Positions 9,269 through 22,088 of a stretch of 64,000 nucleotides of DNA are shown in pieces. The DNA is from Pseudarthrobacter sp. W1I19 (GTDB lineage: Bacteria; Actinomycetota; Actinomycetes; Actinomycetales; Micrococcaceae): positions 4,526,001 to 4,590,000 of the forward strand of contig NZ_JAUSZR010000001.1 of assembly GCF_030817835.1 (NCBI RefSeq). The letters run 5' to 3'. Below the pieces are notes generated by a model, which made no database searches, was not told the origin of the DNA, and was given only the letters and a program-made list of their open reading frames with translations. Position 1 is the first letter of the stretch. Each line of letters begins with the position of its first letter. The position numbers were made by a program, and so were the translations under genes.

Positions 9269-9880
9269 ATGGCGCCTGACAGCGGCGCGGTGCTGGGGGA
9301 GGACGGACTGGCCCGTCCCCTGTGGGCTTCCACCGACCCCCTCCTGCGCGAGTACTACGACACTGAATGGGGCCTGCCAGTCACCGACGAACAGGGACTC
9401 TACGAGCGCATCTGCCTTGAGGGCTTCCAGGCCGGGCTCTCCTGGGCAACCATCCTCCGCAAGCGCCCCGCATTCCGTGCGGCCTTCGCGGCCTTCAACC
9501 CCGACGCCGTGGCGTTGTTCACCGAGGCCGACGTGGAGCGCCTGATGCAAGACCCGGGCATTGTGCGGAACCGGCTGAAGATCCGGTCTGCCATCACCAA
9601 CGCCCAAGCCACCCTCGCCCTGCGGCAGGACGGTGGCCTGGTGGACTACGTGTGGCAGTTCAAGCCCGCACAGACGCCCCGCCCGGCCTTCCACGCAGAT
9701 ATTCCCACGCAGTCCCCGGAGTCGATAGCGCTGTCCAAGGCGCTGCGGAAAAGGGGATTCGCCTTCGTGGGACCCACCACCATGTTTGCGCTGATGGAAG
9801 CCATCGGCATGGTGGACACCCACCTGCTGGACAGCCACCGCCGTGGATCCTCGGGAATCTGGCCTGCTTCAGACGCCTGA
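9269..9880 (+). CDS. DNA-3-methyladenine glycosylase I (Tag family), zinc ligands not conserved
   Basis: 203 residues from ATG at 9269 (GGTGG 6 nt upstream); an in-frame GTG at 9260 is an alternative. Matches the Tag fold throughout: DTEWGLPV, LEGFQAGLSW with the catalytic Glu, ILRKRPAFR, GIVRNRLKI, LSKALRKRGFAFVGPTT. The enzyme removes 3-methyladenine from alkylated DNA. Compared with E. coli Tag, three of the four residues of the structural zinc site differ here: Cys4 aligns with Pro in RPLW, His17 with Tyr in YYDTEWG, Cys179 with Ser; only His175 (DTHLL) remains. So this is probably a zinc-free version of the family. It follows crgA by 12 nt, so may share its transcript. Confidence 0.93.
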   Translation: MAPDSGAVLGEDGLARPLWASTDPLLREYYDTEWGLPVTDEQGLYERICLEGFQAGLSWATILRKRPAFRAAFAAFNPDAVALFTEADVERLMQDPGIVRNRLKIRSAITNAQATLALRQDGGLVDYVWQFKPAQTPRPAFHADIPTQSPESIALSKALRKRGFAFVGPTTMFALMEAIGMVDTHLLDSHRRGSSGIWPASDA

Positions 9881-10090
9881 CCTTCCAAGTTTTCCCCAAC
9901 TGTTGGGAAAGTTATCCACAGTGTTGATAACTTACTGCTGCCACCGGGCCGGAGCCGTGTTGGGGCGCCATGCCGTACCAAATGCGCCAATCGGGCCATT
10001 CGGATGCACTTATTAACAGTGTGGAAGAACTGTGGATAACGGGCAGCCCGTGCTTAACCAAGGGGGCTCAGCGCCGGGGAACCGTGCACT
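9881..10090. promoter_or_regulatory. DnaA-box cluster A (intergenic, 16 kb from dnaA)
   Basis: Two perfect 9-mers are present: TTATCCACA at 9912-9920 and its complement TGTGGATAA at 10031-10039. Each has a partner in inverted orientation with a 1-bp gap or nearby: TTATCCACA-G-TGTTGATAA at 9912-9930 and TTATTAACA-G-TGTGGAAGA at 10010-10028. The same paired arrangement recurs in the next intergenic region. The stretch lies between the ends of two convergent genes, so it is not an ordinary promoter. DnaA binding is inferred from the consensus. Confidence 0.7.
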
Positions 10091-10558
10091 CTACCGGTCC
10101 CGAGAGACCGGATGGTGGCTGGTGATCGAGACCCGGTTGAATGCGTTCATGGCGATGGCCAGCCAGCTCACGGCAGAGAACTCCTCCTCCGAGAGGTGCT
10201 CCCGGGCGTAGGCTTCCTCATGACCCTGCACACTATGGCCCGGCAACTCCGTAATGCTCTCTGCCAATGCAAGTGCCGCACGCTCTTTCTCGGTAAAGAG
10301 AGCCGTCTCGCGCCATGCCGGCAGCACGGCCAGGCGCTGCGCGGTTTCCCCGGCCTCCATGGCTTCCCTGACGTGCAGGTCCAGGCAGTATGCACAGCCG
10401 TTCAGCTGTGAGACCCGGACCCGAAGGAGCTCCACGGTGGTTTCGTCCAGGCCGGCCGCCTCCGCGGCCTCCCGTACCTTGAGTCCGAGCCCGTTGAGGG
10501 CACGCCACAGGGTGGGATGCTGCTTGTCGAGATAGATGTTCTGAGTGGTGGCGCTCAA
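10091..10558 (-). CDS. AhpD-like / carboxymuconolactone decarboxylase-family alkylhydroperoxidase
   Basis: 155 residues from a TTG at 10558, chosen because AGGAGA lies 5 nt upstream and the family-like sequence (TTQNIYLDKQHPTLW) begins right after it. The redox centre CAYCLDLH (CxxC plus His) with the upstream Val-Ser-Gln-Leu-Asn-Gly is the AhpD core. Such proteins reduce peroxides or act as thiol-disulfide carriers, usually as all-helical oligomers. It stands alone between two DnaA-box-rich stretches, with no reductase partner next to it, so its electron donor is unknown. Confidence 0.9.
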   Translation of the reverse strand: MSATTQNIYLDKQHPTLWRALNGLGLKVREAAEAAGLDETTVELLRVRVSQLNGCAYCLDLHVREAMEAGETAQRLAVLPAWRETALFTEKERAALALAESITELPGHSVQGHEEAYAREHLSEEEFSAVSWLAIAMNAFNRVSITSHHPVSRDR

Positions 10559-11082
10559 TGGATTCTCCTGGTGAAAACACAACGGTGGGGAAAAACTAGC
10601 AGGTGGACAGCCCCGCCGAGGAGCGGGCCGTGAGTCCCTTGCCCCCAGCTTTACACACCCGGCCTGTTGATCTTTTCCACTTACCAACACTGCAATACCC
10701 ACAAGTTATCCACAGCTGTGGAAATGCATGGGGAAATTTAGGCGTAGCGAGCCCCATGGCAGTGGCGTGTGGCTGTTTTTCCTGAAGGGAACTACATGCC
10801 TGTCAGTTATTAACACTGTGCACAAGCCTGTTGAAAGTACCCCGACAAAGGGCTTCCGGCGGCGGAAATCCCCGCTGTGCTTCGCCCTTTTCCACAGAAC
10901 CGTAGTTGGCAGCCGATTTGTCCACTTAAGCACAGGCCTATCCCCAAGAGTTATCCACAGATGTGGATGGAGGAAGGGGATATCCGGGAAAACTCCTGCG
11001 TGCTGGCGGGAAAGGGACCTTTCCCATGTGAACTACAGGCGTGTAAGTTACCAACACTGTGGATAAAGGCTGTGGATAAAGG
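10559..11082. promoter_or_regulatory. DnaA-box cluster B: intergenic array of paired DnaA boxes
   Basis: About 520 bp without a gene apart from the start region of the AhpD-like gene. Perfect DnaA 9-mers lie at 10706-10714, 10951-10959, 11058-11066 and 11071-11079. Most sites occur as head-to-head pairs separated by 1-2 bp: TTATCCACA-GC-TGTGGAAAT (10706), TTATTAACA-C-TGTGCACAA (10807), TTATCCACA-GA-TGTGGATGG (10951), TTACCAACA-C-TGTGGATAA (11048). Weaker single sites are at 10888-10896 and 10918-10926. This exceeds the number of perfect boxes in the dnaA-dnaN gap. I see no ORF with coding character here. Confidence 0.75.
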
Positions 11083-11114
11083 AGGCCCCGGCATCCGTGA
11101 GGATGTCGGGGCCT
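11083..11114 (-). terminator. Terminator hairpin after the rhomboid gene
   Basis: A 14-bp stem with a 4-nt loop: AGGCCCCGGCATCC, gtga, GGATGTCGGGGCCT (one G-T pair). On the minus strand it is followed by a pyrimidine-rich CTCCTTT. It lies 37 nt beyond the rhomboid stop and next to the last DnaA boxes, so it also shields the box array from transcription. Confidence 0.75.
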
Positions 11115-11151
11115 TATCTTGACGAGTGGAAGCTGCGCTGCGCCTGCACGG

Positions 11152-12030
11152 CTATAGCGAGATGCGTACCCAGCTGGCGGCAATCAACAGCGCCAGGACG
11201 GCTGCCAGGCCCGCTGCCTGGATTAGGCCTTGCCTGGGTCCGCGGGGGGTGTAGGCGAGGACCGCCGCGCACAGCGCACCTGTGGCCAGCCCGCCGAGGT
11301 GCGCCTGCCAGGCGATCTGGGGGATCAGGAAACCAATCACACCGTTGATGGCGATCAGCACCCAGAGCTGGCGAGTATCACCGCCCCGGTGCCGCTGCAC
11401 CAGAAGCATGGCACCGAAAAGCCCAAAGATGGCACCGGAGGCACCGACCACTCCCACCTGTTGCTGCCCCGGCACGTAAAGCGACGTGAGCATGAGATAG
11501 CCGACGGAGCCGCCAATGGCGGCAATCAGGTACAGCGCCAGGAAACGGATCCGGCCGAGGAGCGGCTCAAGGGCTTGGCCAAAAATCCACAACGTATACA
11601 TGTTCAAGATGATGTGGAGGTAGGAGCCCTGGGAGTGCAGGAAGGCAGCGGTTAACATCCGCCATGGCTCAAACTCTCCCCAGCGTGGCTCGACGTAGCC
11701 ATTGGCATAGGCAAGATTTTGGTAGACCGCCTCATTGGGCAGCAACAACTGCAGCGCGTACATCACCACACACACGGCGATGATGACGTACGTTACCAAT
11801 GGTTTGCCGGCCACTGCGGCGCCGCCGTAGACGGTCCGCACCTCCGGCGTCGTCCGCTTTGTTTCGTTGACGCAGTCAACGCATTGGAATCCGACGGCGG
11901 CCGCCCGCTGGCAGTCAGGGCATGCGGGGCGCCCGCACCTCTGGCAGCGCACATAGGAGGGCCGGTCAGGGTGCCGGGGGCAGACCGGAACCTGCGCGGA
12001 CGGCTCAGCCGACGGAATTCCGTAACTCAT
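11152..12030 (-). CDS. Rhomboid-family intramembrane serine protease with N-terminal zinc-ribbon-like domain
   Basis: 292 residues. The first 60 residues carry paired cysteines (CPRHPD, CQRCG, CPDC, CVDC) that resemble a B-box/zinc ribbon, as in many actinobacterial rhomboids. Six hydrophobic helices follow. The catalytic serine lies in GASGAIFGLFG and the histidine in WQAHLGGLATG, so the Ser-His dyad is complete. Rhomboids cleave transmembrane substrates within the membrane; the substrate here is unknown. It lies 9 nt downstream of the cyclophilin gene on the same strand, so the two are probably co-transcribed, and it ends at a strong hairpin. Confidence 0.95.
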   Translation of the reverse strand: MSYGIPSAEPSAQVPVCPRHPDRPSYVRCQRCGRPACPDCQRAAAVGFQCVDCVNETKRTTPEVRTVYGGAAVAGKPLVTYVIIAVCVVMYALQLLLPNEAVYQNLAYANGYVEPRWGEFEPWRMLTAAFLHSQGSYLHIILNMYTLWIFGQALEPLLGRIRFLALYLIAAIGGSVGYLMLTSLYVPGQQQVGVVGASGAIFGLFGAMLLVQRHRGGDTRQLWVLIAINGVIGFLIPQIAWQAHLGGLATGALCAAVLAYTPRGPRQGLIQAAGLAAVLALLIAASWVRISL

Positions 12031-12039
12031 GGAGGGGGA

Positions 12040-12585
12040 TTACAGCTGTTCGATGTCGATGCTGTTGATGGTGACGTCCTCTACCGGGCGGTCACCCATG
12101 CCGGTGCGGACGCCTTCGATGGCGTCTACGACCTTCTTGGATTCGTCGTCCGCTACTTCACCGAAGATGCTGTGCTTGCCCTGCAGCCAGTCCGTGGGGA
12201 TGGTGGTGATGAAGAACTGTGACCCGTTGGTGCCCTTGCCCATCTGGATGCCGGCGTTGGCCATCGCCAGCTTGTAGGGCTGGTTGAAGGTGAGCTCGGG
12301 GTGGATCTCGTCGTCGAAGCGGTAGCCCGGTCCACCCGTGCCGCGGCCCAGCGGATCGCCGGCCTGGATCATGAAGTCCTTGATGATGCGGTGGAAGATG
12401 GTGCCGTTGTACAGCGGCGTCCCGGTCTTGTCCTCGCCCGTCTCCGGGTGGGTCCACGCCTGCTCGCCGGTGGCGAGGCCTACGAAGTTCTTGACCGTCT
12501 TGGGCGCGTGGTTGCCGAAGAGGTTGACGACGATGTCGCCGAGGCTTGTGTGGATGGTTGCTTTTGCAGTTGCGATGGCAGTCAT
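12040..12585 (-). CDS. ppiA: Peptidyl-prolyl cis-trans isomerase, cyclophilin type
   Basis: 181 residues from ATG at 12585; another ATG three codons upstream (12594) is possible but is less well placed relative to purine-rich sequence. Cyclophilin motifs are clear: FGNHAPKTVKNFVGLA, FHRIIKDFMIQAGDP (catalytic Arg, Phe), GTNGSQFFIT, and HSIFGEV. No signal peptide, so it acts in the cytoplasm, helping protein folding. The gene is the counterpart of the mycobacterial ppiA found near gyrA/crgA. Immediately followed by the rhomboid gene. Confidence 0.96.
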   Translation of the reverse strand: MTAIATAKATIHTSLGDIVVNLFGNHAPKTVKNFVGLATGEQAWTHPETGEDKTGTPLYNGTIFHRIIKDFMIQAGDPLGRGTGGPGYRFDDEIHPELTFNQPYKLAMANAGIQMGKGTNGSQFFITTIPTDWLQGKHSIFGEVADDESKKVVDAIEGVRTGMGDRPVEDVTINSIDIEQL

Positions 12586-12739
12586 AGGCCCCATTCTTTC
12601 ATGGCCCCCTGAGGTGGGGAGGGCTGCGGGGGCAGTTCCGCGCTCGGTGAAATCGGCCTAAAATCCGCGGAGGGAATAGCCGGTGAACATCAAGCCACGT
12701 AGGCTAACCACAGACCGTCACATTAATCGGGAGGTAGTT

Positions 12740-13678
12740 GTGAAGAAATCGGACCGTATTGCCCGTGACCTTGAGCTGTCAGTCATTGGCGCCATGGAGA
12801 ATGCCAAAGATTGGGCGTCTCCGCGCGTGGAAGCAGCTGTGGACCGTCTGCAGCACAGCCTGGATACTGCATCTCCCAAAATCCAGGAGGGCCTGAAGAC
12901 TGCTGCGCACAAGGCGGCAGATGGAGTGGCCACCGTGACGCCGCGTATCCAGGACGGCCTGGCCCAGCTCGCTCCGCGGATCAACGACGCGGTGGACGGT
13001 GCTTCACCGCGGCTGCATGAAGCCCTGGACAGGGCCACGCCCGTCATCCTCAATGCACGTGACCGGGTGGTGGTTGAATACCTGCCCCGCCTGTCCGATC
13101 AGATCGGCTCCGCATCCGGCATTGTGCACCGCACGCTTGAAAACACACCCGCACGCGTGGACGCCGTCGCCCAGAAGCTTGGCGACGTAGGAATCATCCA
13201 CGCCCTCCAGGAGCAGGCCCTGGCTACCGGGACACAACTTAAGGCAGCTGCGACTCAGGCTGGCCGCACGGCGACCATTCAGCTGGCGGAGCCCGAGGTG
13301 CCGAAAAAGCGCGGCTGGCTGGTGTTTGGCGTCATCGCTGCGGCAGTTGCGGCGGGAGTGGCAGCCTGGAAGGCTTCCAAGCCGGTCGAGGATCCCTGGA
13401 AGACGCCGTCCCCGGTCACGTCCACGCCCGCACCGGTCCCGGCCACCACGGTGAACGACGTTCCAGAGGCCACCGCCGGTACTGCCGCTGGCACCGCCTC
13501 CGGCGCAACCGATGAAACGGCCGACGATTCCGCGGACAAGGCCAAGCACGTGGCGGAGGATATTCCCGGCGCCACGGCCCCGATTGTCACGGACGCCAAG
13601 ACTGCCACCCAGGACATCGCCTCCAACATCGGTACCAACGGCAAGTCCACCGCGGACAAGGACGCCACGCAGTCCTAG
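12740..13678 (+). CDS. Repeat-rich single-pass membrane protein, unknown function
   Basis: 312 residues from GTG at 12740, preceded by GGGAGG 6 nt upstream; an ATG 19 codons earlier lacks an RBS. Residues about 20-115 show repeats in which a short helix starts after Ser/Thr/Ala-Pro (ASPRVEAAVD, ASPKIQEGLK, VTPRIQDGLA, LAPRINDAVD, ASPRLHEALD), resembling apolipoprotein-like amphipathic helices. A transmembrane helix follows (KRGWLVFGVIAAAVAAGVAA, about residues 196-216), then a disordered Thr/Ala/Asp-rich tail. No enzyme motif is visible. It looks like a membrane-associated structural or stress protein of actinobacteria. It ends at a strong terminator and stands alone. Confidence 0.85.
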   Translation: MKKSDRIARDLELSVIGAMENAKDWASPRVEAAVDRLQHSLDTASPKIQEGLKTAAHKAADGVATVTPRIQDGLAQLAPRINDAVDGASPRLHEALDRATPVILNARDRVVVEYLPRLSDQIGSASGIVHRTLENTPARVDAVAQKLGDVGIIHALQEQALATGTQLKAAATQAGRTATIQLAEPEVPKKRGWLVFGVIAAAVAAGVAAWKASKPVEDPWKTPSPVTSTPAPVPATTVNDVPEATAGTAAGTASGATDETADDSADKAKHVAEDIPGATAPIVTDAKTATQDIASNIGTNGKSTADKDATQS

Positions 13679-13696
13679 CAGTCCTGCGTTGTGCCT

Positions 13697-13744
13697 AAGG
13701 GCTCCGCCTCCGTGACAAGTTCACTGGGGCGGGGCCCTTTATTC
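13697..13744 (+). terminator. Rho-independent terminator
   Basis: Stem AAGGGCTCCGCC (13697-13708) pairs with GGCGGGGCCCTT (13728-13739) with one G-T pair, and is followed by TTTATTC. It closes the repeat-rich membrane protein gene. Confidence 0.85.
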
Positions 13745-13786
13745 ATCTCCACATGCCATCGCGCTCCCGGGCAGGCCCCTGATCGG

Positions 13787-13802
13787 TGCTAGATTTGGAC
13801 TG
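13787..13802 (+). promoter_or_regulatory. Extended -10 promoter element, probable leaderless start
   Basis: TGCTAGATT (13787-13795) fits an extended -10 element (TGnTAnnnT). The start codon begins 7 nt later and there is no Shine-Dalgarno sequence, so the glycosyltransferase mRNA is probably leaderless. Inference from spacing only. Confidence 0.5.
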
Positions 13803-14678
13803 ATGTCAGCCGATCAATCCTCTGAGGATGCCTTGAACGACGCAGCAGTACAGCCCCGCGTGTCCATTGTCATCCCGGCATATAACGAGGAAAGTGTCAT
13901 CCGGCAGTGCCTGATAGCTGCCATCTATCAGTCGGTGCCCGCCCACGAAATCATCGTGGTGGACAACCTCTCCAAGGACCGGACCGCTGATATCGTCCGC
14001 CAAATGCAGCTTGAGTATCCGGAAAGCCCCATCATCCTGCTCAGCCAGGACAAGGAACAGGGACTCATACCCACCCGCAACTTTGGCCTGGACAATGCTA
14101 CCGGCGACATTTTGGGCCGCATCGACGCGGATTCAGTGGTTGAGCCAGACTGGGTGGAGCAGGTGCAGCGCGCGTTCGACGACCCGTCAGTCCAGGCCGC
14201 CACCGGCCCCGTGGTCTATTACGACATGCCCATGCGCCGCTTCGGCCTCAAAGCGGACGACAAGATGCGCCAGCTCATGCTGAAGCTGGCCAAGCACCAG
14301 TACCACTTCCTGTTCGGCTCCAACATGGCCCTGCGTTCTTCGGCGTGGCAGATCATCCGCTCCGAGACATGCCGTGACGAGAAGGACGAGATGCATGAGG
14401 ATATTGATCTGTCCCTGCACCTGGCAGACCACGACCTGAAGATCAACTACTGCCCCCAGATGGTGTCCGGCATGTCCGCGCGCCGGCTGGAGGATTCACC
14501 CCGCGACTACCGCTATTACGTCACCCGCTTTGACCGCACATACAAGGCTCACAACGTTAAGAAGATGGCCCTCAAGGCCCCCATGGTGGTCTTCTTCTCT
14601 GTGTATTTCCCGGCCAAGCTCCTGCGGGCCATCCACACCGTTAATACAGCCCAGCCTGCCCGCCGCGGCGGCCAGTAG
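13803..14678 (+). CDS. Family 2 glycosyltransferase
   Basis: 291 residues. A GT-A fold glycosyltransferase: VSIVIPAYNEE at the start, the nucleotide-sugar and metal binding DAD in GRIDADS, and the acceptor-side EDIDLSLHL (ED motif). It lacks the many transmembrane helices of processive synthases, having at most a hydrophobic segment near the C-terminus. It probably transfers a sugar to a lipid or wall polymer at the membrane; the substrate cannot be inferred. It stands alone after a terminator, with a likely leaderless start. Confidence 0.92.
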   Translation: MSADQSSEDALNDAAVQPRVSIVIPAYNEESVIRQCLIAAIYQSVPAHEIIVVDNLSKDRTADIVRQMQLEYPESPIILLSQDKEQGLIPTRNFGLDNATGDILGRIDADSVVEPDWVEQVQRAFDDPSVQAATGPVVYYDMPMRRFGLKADDKMRQLMLKLAKHQYHFLFGSNMALRSSAWQIIRSETCRDEKDEMHEDIDLSLHLADHDLKINYCPQMVSGMSARRLEDSPRDYRYYVTRFDRTYKAHNVKKMALKAPMVVFFSVYFPAKLLRAIHTVNTAQPARRGGQ

Positions 14679-14707
14679 GCTTCGGCGGGAAACGCCGGCC
14701 TAAGGGA

Positions 14708-15661
14708 TCAGTCCGTCCCAAGTTCGGCCAGCGGCCGGTCCGGTGGTCCGTCCTGATCCCGGTTTCCTGCTCCGCGTCCCCGCCTTCCCGCCCGTCCAGG
14801 CTTTTGCCCGAGGACGACGACGGCGAGCCCCACCAGGATCAGTCCCAGTCCCGCGTAGGTACCGGCGGGGAGCTTCTCCTGGAGGAACAAGGCAGCCAGG
14901 AGGGCTGCACCGGGGATTTCCAGCAGGATGATCATCGACACCAGCAGCGGGCTCATCGTGGCGAGCAGGTGGTTGAACGCGGTATGCCCCACGAGCTGGG
15001 CGCAGACGGTGATCGCCAGAATGCCCAGCCAGCCGGCCGCCTCAAAGCCCGCCAGGGGCTGGCCCCCCAGCAGGGCCATCACCGCCACGAGGACAGCACA
15101 CATTCCGTAGCAGAGCGTTGTGTAGGTCCCGGTGGTCATGCTTTGCCGGGCCTTGCCTCCCGCCAGGGTGTACAGCCCGGCCAGGGCTCCGCCGGCCACG
15201 GCCAGCAGGTCTCCCAGGAGGGCATCGGGAGAAGATCCCATATCAAAGCCCGTAATCGCCACCACTCCGCCAAAGGCGATGCCCAGCCCCGCCAGCACCT
15301 GCCAGCGGTACCTGGTTCCCCTGAAGAGCTGGAAGACAGCGATCCACGCGGACTGCAGGCAGACCAGCGCCGTGGCTGCGGCGACGGACGTCAGCTGCAG
15401 CGACGTAATGAAGCAGGCAAAGTGCAGGGCAAGGGCGACGGCGGCGAGCAGCGACCAGCGGAATTCCCCCCTGGTTACCCTGCCGAACTGGGCGGGCTGG
15501 CGGATGAGGGTGGGGGTGGCCATCACGGCGGCACCGATGGCATTGCGCCAGAAGGCTATGGCCAGGGCACTGACGCTGGTGGCCCCCAGGGTGGCTGCTA
15601 TCAACGGGCCCGAGGAGGCAACACCCAGGACACCAAGGGCTGCAATAAAGAAGGCCACCAT
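14708..15661 (-). CDS. EamA/DMT-family transporter
   Basis: 317 residues with ten predicted hydrophobic helices arranged as two EamA repeats of five, the standard drug/metabolite transporter layout, and a short basic C-terminal tail. ATG at 15661 follows AGGGGTGG. Such proteins export amino acids, metabolites or drugs; the substrate is not deducible. The gene follows tRNA-Ala on the same strand but is separated from it by a strong terminator. Confidence 0.93.
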   Translation of the reverse strand: MVAFFIAALGVLGVASSGPLIAATLGATSVSALAIAFWRNAIGAAVMATPTLIRQPAQFGRVTRGEFRWSLLAAVALALHFACFITSLQLTSVAAATALVCLQSAWIAVFQLFRGTRYRWQVLAGLGIAFGGVVAITGFDMGSSPDALLGDLLAVAGGALAGLYTLAGGKARQSMTTGTYTTLCYGMCAVLVAVMALLGGQPLAGFEAAGWLGILAITVCAQLVGHTAFNHLLATMSPLLVSMIILLEIPGAALLAALFLQEKLPAGTYAGLGLILVGLAVVVLGQKPGRAGRRGRGAGNRDQDGPPDRPLAELGTD

Positions 15662-15683
15662 CCACCCCTACGTATGCCGGAGA

Positions 15684-15724
15684 AAACAAAAGTCCCGGCC
15701 AGCGTTTCCGCTGAACCGGGACTT
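15684..15724 (-). terminator. Rho-independent terminator after tRNA-Ala
   Basis: On the minus strand a long stem (AAGTCCCGG paired with CCGGGACTT, extended by CAGCG/CGCTG across a small internal loop) is followed by TTGTTTTC. It ends the tRNA-Ala transcript before the EamA gene. Confidence 0.88.
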
Positions 15725-15729
15725 CCTTA

Positions 15730-15805
15730 TGGTGGAGGCACGGGGACTCGAACCCCGAACCCCCTGCTTGCAAAGCAGGTGCGCTACCAATTGCGCCATG
15801 CCCCC
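15730..15805 (-). tRNA. tRNA-Ala (anticodon TGC)
   Basis: On the minus strand: acceptor GGGGGCA pairs with TGCCTCC, D arm with GCGCAATTGGTAGCGC, anticodon stem CCTGC/GCAGG around TTTGCAA (anticodon TGC), and T arm CGGGGTTCGAGTCCCCG. Discriminator A is followed by an encoded CCA at 15730-15732. Together with tRNA-Ile it lies downstream of gyrA, the usual actinobacterial position. Confidence 0.97.
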
Positions 15806-15877
15806 ATAAGAAGCAACCCGTCCATCATACCCTAGAACCTTGGGGCTGCTGACCAGCTCAAGGACCGGGCATCCGGC

Positions 15878-15994
15878 CTAGTCAACCGAATCGGTCGACT
15901 TGCTCCAGACTGTTTTCCGGGCTTCGGATTCCTGTGCTTTCCGGTAGACCAGGACGCCTGCGATTGCCGCTGCCAGTACAAGCAACTTCTTCAC
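15878..15994 (-). CDS. DLW-39 family protein
   Basis: A 38-residue protein from GTG at 15994 with GGGGAG just upstream. It begins KKLLVLAAAIAGVLVYRKA, one short transmembrane helix, then a charged tail EARKTVW and ends DSVD. This matches the small DLW-39 family named for its length and conserved residues, always found near gyrA and tRNA genes in actinobacteria. The usual Asp-Leu-Trp is Thr-Val-Trp here. Function unknown. It lies between tRNA-Ile and tRNA-Ala. Confidence 0.85.
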   Translation of the reverse strand: MKKLLVLAAAIAGVLVYRKAQESEARKTVWSKSTDSVD

Positions 15995-16062
15995 ATGCTC
16001 CCCGTTCCGGTCCGGCCGCAGTACTGCGAACCAAACCTCCACTTGAACCTGCACAGGTTCCG

Positions 16063-16136
16063 TGGGCGTACCAGGACTTGAACCTGGGACCTCTTCGTTA
16101 TCAGCGAAGCGCTCTAACCGCCTGAGCTATACGCCC
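16063..16136 (-). tRNA. tRNA-Ile (anticodon GAT)
   Basis: On the minus strand: acceptor GGGCGTA pairs with TACGCCC, D arm begins TAGCTCAGGCGGTTAGAGC, anticodon stem-loop CTTCGCTGATAACGAAG carries GAT, and T arm is CCAGGTTCAAGTCCTGG. Discriminator A at 16063; the 3' CCA is not encoded, unlike in the neighbouring tRNA-Ala. Confidence 0.97.
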
Positions 16137-16198
16137 CGATACCTCATCGGGCCGAGACATGACTTTACAGCACATCCCGGCCCGATCTCAAATCGGGC

Positions 16199-16227
16199 GC
16201 TTTCACCGCAATTTACCCGGTGAAAGC
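16199..16227 (-). terminator. Hairpin after the DUF3566 gene
   Basis: GCTTTCACC (16199-16207) pairs with GGTGAAAGC (16219-16227), directly after the DUF3566 stop; a second small hairpin (GCCCGAT/ATCGGGC) lies at 16180-16198. No T-run follows on the minus strand, so termination is uncertain. Confidence 0.4.
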
Positions 16228-16233
16228 AAGGGC

Positions 16234-16900
16234 CTAATCGTCGGTGAGGGTAACGCCGATGCCGCCCACCAGGGTGGCGGCAATGTTGTACAGGACAGCC
16301 GAAAGCATGGAGAGCGCGGTCAGCAGGACAACGTTCACCACGGCAATGATGGTGGCGAACGAGGCCACCTGCCCCAGCGATGCAACCTTCTTAAGCTCGA
16401 AGCCGCCGCCCTCGGAGCCGGCGAGCGTACCAAGCAGGCTGTCCACCTGATCAAAGATGCCGGTGAGGTCCAGGACGGTCCACAGGACGATCGCAGCCAC
16501 CACCGTGACGATTCCCAGCGCCACGGAGAGCAGGAAGGCCATCTTCAGGACGGACCATGGGTCAACCTTGCTGACCAGCAGCCGCGCGCGCCGGACCTTG
16601 GCCTTGGGCGCCGGCTTTACCAGCCCCGGCCCGCCCTGGGCGGGCCGCTGGCCCTGCTGGCCCTGCACCGGACGCTGGCCGGGGACGGACGGTCCCGCAG
16701 CCGTGCGCGGCGCGGCCTGTCCCGGCGTCGGCCGTTCACCCTGGACGGGACGCTGGCCCGGGACTGCAGGCCGCTGGCCGGGAGCTGCCGCGGGGGCGGC
16801 AGGCCGCTGCTGCGGACGAACAGGAGCGTTCACGCGGGGTGCGGCCGAGGGCCGGTTTCCCTCGGAAGCTGAAGTGTTCGGCCTGGGAAATGAGTCGGGA

Positions 16901-16908
<8 letters not shown>
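16234..16908 (-). CDS. DUF3566 membrane protein
   Basis: 224 residues. The N-terminal 100 residues are Pro/Gln/Arg-rich with repeated GQRP units and probably disordered. The C-terminal half has two transmembrane helices (one in [20 protein letters not shown], one in [19 protein letters not shown]) and the DUF3566 ending, [10 protein letters not shown]. The family is restricted to actinobacteria and lies directly downstream of gyrA. Its function is not established. Its ATG overlaps the gyrA stop by 8 nt, so it is in the gyrase operon. Confidence 0.95.
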
Positions 16909-19579
<2,671 letters not shown>

Positions 19580-19635
19580 TTTCTATTTCCGTTTCAGGTA
19601 TATGTCGGATCTGGAATATCTGTTGGGGTGAAGCC

Positions 19636-22088
<2,453 letters not shown>

